A stretch of 64,000 nt of DNA from Sphingosinicella microcystinivorans (GTDB taxonomy: Bacteria; Pseudomonadota; Alphaproteobacteria; Sphingomonadales; Sphingomonadaceae). The position numbers and the translations under genes are program-made. The notes beneath the pieces were generated by a model, which was given only the letters and a program-made list of their open reading frames with translations, searched no databases and had not been told where the DNA came from. The DNA is taken from positions 248,001 to 312,000 of the forward strand of contig NZ_RBWX01000008.1 of NCBI RefSeq assembly GCF_003634215.1, read 5' to 3'. Of the stretch, positions 61,486-64,000 are shown in pieces (positions within the stretch are counted from its first letter, which is position 1; every line of letters starts with the position of its first letter).

Positions 61486-62745
61486 TCAGAGCGCCTTGAC
61501 GATCAGCGAGGCGTTGGTGCCGCCGAAGCCGAAGCTGTTGTTGAGTGCAGCCTTGATCTTCCGCTCGCGCGCGACGAGCGGAACGAGGTCGACACCGGCG
61601 CAGCCGTCGCTCGGGTTTTCGAGGTTGATCGTCGGCGGGGCGATCTGATCGCGGATGGCGAGCAGGCAGAAGATCGTCTCCACCGCGCCCGCGCCGCCAA
61701 GAAGGTGCCCGATCGCGCTCTTCGTCGACGACATCGACACCGTTTCCATCGCGCTGCCGAACAGGCGGCGGACCGCACCGAGCTCGATCTCGTCGCCAAG
61801 CGGCGTCGAGGTGCCGTGTGCGTTGATGTAATCGATGTCGGCCGGATTGAGGCCCGCCTTCTTCAGCGCCATCTGCATCGAGCGGAAACCGCCGAAGCCC
61901 TCCGGATGCGGCGCCGTGACGTGGTAGGCATCGCCCGTGAGGCCGTAGCCGACGACTTCGCCGTAAATCTTTGCGCCGCGCTTCTTCGCGTGCTCATACT
62001 CTTCGAGCACGACGACACCCGCGCCTTCGCCCATGACGAAACCGTCGCGGTCCTTGTCGTAGGGGCGGCTGGCGCGTTCCGGCTGGTCGTTGAACGCGGT
62101 GGAAAGCGCGCGTGCCTGCGCGAAACCGGCAATGCCGAGCGGGCAGATCGCGCTTTCCGCACCGCCCGCGAGCATGATGTCCGCATCATCGAGCGCGATC
62201 ATGCGAGCCGCATCGCCGATCGAGTGCGCGCCCGTGGAGCAGGCGGTGACGACGGCGTGGTTCGGGCCCATCAGGCCGTACTTGATCGAGACCTGACCCG
62301 ACACGAGGTTGATGAGGCGGCCGTGCACGAAGTGCGGGCTGACGCGGCGCGGGCCCTTTTCGTGGAGCACGATCGATTCGGATTCGATGCCCGGCAGGCC
62401 GCCGATACCCGAGCCGATCGAGCAGCCCGCGCGCAGCTTCTGCTCGTCGGTGAGGTTCGCGAGGCCCGCGTCCTCGATCGCCTGACCGGCAGCATCGATG
62501 CCGAACTGAATGAAAAGATCGACCTGGCGCTGAACCTTGTGATCGACGCGCTTCGAGACGTCCCAGCCGTCCGCGCGGCCATCCATCTTCACTTCGCACG
62601 CGATCGTGCACGCCTGATCCGAAGGATCGAACCGGGTGATGCGCGCAGCGCCCGACTTCGAGGCAAGGATATTGCGCCAGCTGGATTCAACGTCTCCGCC
62701 AAGCGGTGTGACAAGACCCAGTCCGGTGACGACGACGCGGCGCAT
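61486..62745 (-). CDS. fabF: Beta-ketoacyl-ACP synthase II
   Basis: The 419-residue thiolase-fold enzyme has the catalytic Cys in VVTACSTGAHSIGDA and the two histidines in NAHGTSTPLGDEIE and KSAIGHLLGGAGAVE. Elongates acyl-ACP with malonyl-ACP. It follows acpP across a hairpin of about 40 bp. Confidence 0.97.
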   Translation of the reverse strand: MRRVVVTGLGLVTPLGGDVESSWRNILASKSGAARITRFDPSDQACTIACEVKMDGRADGWDVSKRVDHKVQRQVDLFIQFGIDAAGQAIEDAGLANLTDEQKLRAGCSIGSGIGGLPGIESESIVLHEKGPRRVSPHFVHGRLINLVSGQVSIKYGLMGPNHAVVTACSTGAHSIGDAARMIALDDADIMLAGGAESAICPLGIAGFAQARALSTAFNDQPERASRPYDKDRDGFVMGEGAGVVVLEEYEHAKKRGAKIYGEVVGYGLTGDAYHVTAPHPEGFGGFRSMQMALKKAGLNPADIDYINAHGTSTPLGDEIELGAVRRLFGSAMETVSMSSTKSAIGHLLGGAGAVETIFCLLAIRDQIAPPTINLENPSDGCAGVDLVPLVARERKIKAALNNSFGFGGTNASLIVKAL

Positions 62746-62771
62746 TCGGTTCTCCCGTGTCCTGATAACAA

Positions 62772-62808
62772 GCGAGCGGCCCTCCGGCTTTTCCGGGGAG
62801 CCGCTCGC
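62772..62808 (-). terminator. Hairpin between acpP and fabF
   Basis: GCGAGCGGC/GCCGCTCGC plus inner CCGG pairing gives a long G/C hairpin, followed on the minus strand by a weak TTGTTATC. It probably causes partial termination or protects the acpP message, giving more ACP than FabF. Confidence 0.6.
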
Positions 62809-62844
62809 GATTCCGTGCCGTTAAATCCGGCAAGCGTCCCCGTG

Positions 62845-63084
62845 TCAGGCGGCGCTGTTTTCCTCGATGTAGCCGATCGCGTCCTTGACGGTGAGGATCT
62901 TCTCGGCAGCATCATCAGGGATTTCGACCCCGAACTCTTCCTCGAACGCCATCACCAGCTCGACGGTGTCGAGGCTGTCCGCGCCGAGATCGTCGATGAA
63001 GCTCGCGTCCTCGGTCACCTTGTCCGGCTCGACGCCGAGGTGTTCGACGACGATCTTCTTCACACGTTCTGCGACATCGCTCAT
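62845..63084 (-). CDS. acpP: Acyl carrier protein
   Basis: The 79-residue acidic protein has the phosphopantetheine serine in [18 protein letters not shown]. Full-length bacterial ACP, shuttling acyl chains for fatty-acid synthesis. Confidence 0.98.
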   Translation of the reverse strand: MSDVAERVKKIVVEHLGVEPDKVTEDASFIDDLGADSLDTVELVMAFEEEFGVEIPDDAAEKILTVKDAIGYIEENSAA

Positions 63085-63166
63085 ATAATGGTCCCCTCAG
63101 AAGAACAGGATTACGTTTGATTTGGCAGTAGCCGTGTGGCCGAAGCCTTGCAAGTCCTCGTGTAGC

Positions 63167-63904
63167 TCAGATCATCGCCATTCCGCCATTTACGTGCAGA
63201 GTCTGCCCGGTGACGTATGCGGCCTCGCGGCTGGCGAGATAGACGACGGCCCCCGCCACATCGCCCCCTTCACCGAGGCGACCGGCCGGAATCCGCCCCG
63301 TAAGCGCCTCTTTTTGCGCTTCGGGCAGCGCATCCGTCATCGCCGAGACGATGAAGCCGGGCGCCACGCAGTTCACGGTGATGTTGCGGCTGGCGACTTC
63401 CTGCGCCAGCGCCTTCGACATGCCGACGAGGCCGGCTTTCGAGGCCGCGTAGTTCATCTGACCGGGGTTGCCGGTGGCGCCGACGACCGACGTGACCGAA
63501 ATGATACGCCCGAAACGCGCCTTCATCATGGGCTTCAGCGCCGCGCGCGACAGGCGGAAGGCAGCTTCGAGGTTGATGCGGATCACATCCGACCACTCAT
63601 CATCCTTCATGCGCATCGCGAGGTTGTCGCGCGTGACGCCCGCATTGTTGACGAGGATGTCTATGCCACCCATCGCCTCGACCGCCTGCCCGACGAGCGC
63701 GTCGACCGCCGCGCTGTCCGAAAGGTTGCAGGGGAGGATGTGCGTGGTGCCGCCGATTTCGGCCGCCACAGCCTTCAGGGCGTCCTCGCGGGTGCCGGAC
63801 AGCGCAACGGTCGCGCCCTGCGCCGCAAGCGCTTTCGCGATCGCCGAACCGATGCCGCCGCTGGCGCCCGTGACGAGCGCCTTCATCCCGGTGAGATCGA
63901 ACAT
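63167..63904 (-). CDS. fabG: 3-oxoacyl-ACP reductase
   Basis: The 245-residue short-chain dehydrogenase has TGASGGIGSAIAKALA (NADP binding), NNAGVTRDN, catalytic Ser in VTSVVG and YAASKAG (Tyr/Lys). The C-terminal GEGGDVAGAVVYLASREAAY and VTGQTLHVNGGMAM are typical of FabG. Middle of fabD-fabG-acpP-fabF. Confidence 0.97.
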   Translation of the reverse strand: MFDLTGMKALVTGASGGIGSAIAKALAAQGATVALSGTREDALKAVAAEIGGTTHILPCNLSDSAAVDALVGQAVEAMGGIDILVNNAGVTRDNLAMRMKDDEWSDVIRINLEAAFRLSRAALKPMMKARFGRIISVTSVVGATGNPGQMNYAASKAGLVGMSKALAQEVASRNITVNCVAPGFIVSAMTDALPEAQKEALTGRIPAGRLGEGGDVAGAVVYLASREAAYVTGQTLHVNGGMAMI

Positions 63905-63918
63905 GCCTTGCCCCTCCC

Positions 63919-64000
63919 TTAAAGTGTCTTCGCCGCCGCTTCGATGTCGTCCATCGAAACAAGGCTGAGCGTTGTCGCATCGGGCGCGATGCGCTTGATC
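63919..64000 (-). CDS. fabD: Malonyl-CoA:ACP transacylase, C-terminal fragment
   Basis: Only the last 26 codons lie in the window (minus strand; IKRIAPDATTLSLVSMDDIE then AAAKTL and stop). The position just upstream of fabG and the KRI.PDA...V...DDIEA..K.L ending fit FabD. The remainder is beyond the window edge. Confidence 0.75.
   Translation of the reverse strand, partial: IKRIAPDATTLSLVSMDDIEAAAKTL

Overview
The window is one contiguous stretch of a high-GC alphaproteobacterial chromosome. Several features point to Sphingomonadales or a near relative: a CpdR-type single-domain response regulator, a SapC-family protein, an HWE histidine kinase, PEP-CTERM surface proteins, a TonB-dependent receptor, many glutathione-transferase-like genes, and acnA and fabDG-acpP-fabF in ordinary arrangement. 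This assignment is an inference from gene content; no rRNA is present. Genes are dense, often overlap by 1-4 nt, and use both strands.

Layout. 1-7.6 kb: a truncated GST, a TetR/amidohydrolase divergent pair with two matching operators, a PiT phosphate transporter with a Nudix-DUF47 fusion, an ArsR/SRPBCC/CHRD cluster, a YghU-type GST and a GFA protein. 7.6-17.3 kb: VIT, cytochrome b561, YqaA, alpha/beta hydrolase, YegP, CcmBA, a PEP-CTERM protein, an S9 peptidase, a run of small uncharacterised minus-strand genes and a cold-shock gene. 17.3-19.9 kb: a visibly A/T-rich foreign insert holding one large two-domain NTPase gene, split by a frameshift at an A8 tract. 20-32.8 kb: acnA, a PLP gamma-family enzyme with a HAD phosphatase, a CHASE2-EAL protein, an HWE kinase, and rpmI-rplT-pheS-pheT. 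33-46 kb: LysE, Ogt, AsmA, HisN, a second PEP-CTERM (fibro-slime) gene behind a near-consensus sigma-54 promoter, a LuxR-aminotransferase pair, DUF3830, tRNA-Pro(CGG), a ferredoxin-NADP reductase-like enzyme, and a DUF969-DUF979-DUF2891-cyclophilin operon. 46-64 kb: an FNR-type regulator with its own FNR box, DUF2238, VOC, methyltransferase, PHA-granule-region protein, TonB receptor plus alkaline phosphatase, tRNA-Val(GAC), CpdR, N-formylglutamate amidohydrolase, a second cytochrome b561, SapC, leucyl aminopeptidase, MarR-NlpC/P60, MltG, and the fatty-acid cluster fabF-acpP-fabG-fabD (fabD cut by the window edge).

The best candidate for an undescribed system is the insert at 17.5-19.8 kb. Its N-terminal half shows two segments resembling nucleoside deoxyribosyltransferase/TIR-like folds, followed by a P-loop ATPase with Walker A in one frame and Walker B in the next. 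That architecture is reminiscent of anti-phage STAND-type proteins. The A8 tract at the frame break could be inactivation, a sequencing indel, or a slippage/phase-variation switch. Other points of interest are the Nudix-DUF47 fusion beside PiT, sigma-54-like sites in front of both PEP-CTERM genes, and a 26-codon ORF with its own RBS and terminator at 24.9 kb.
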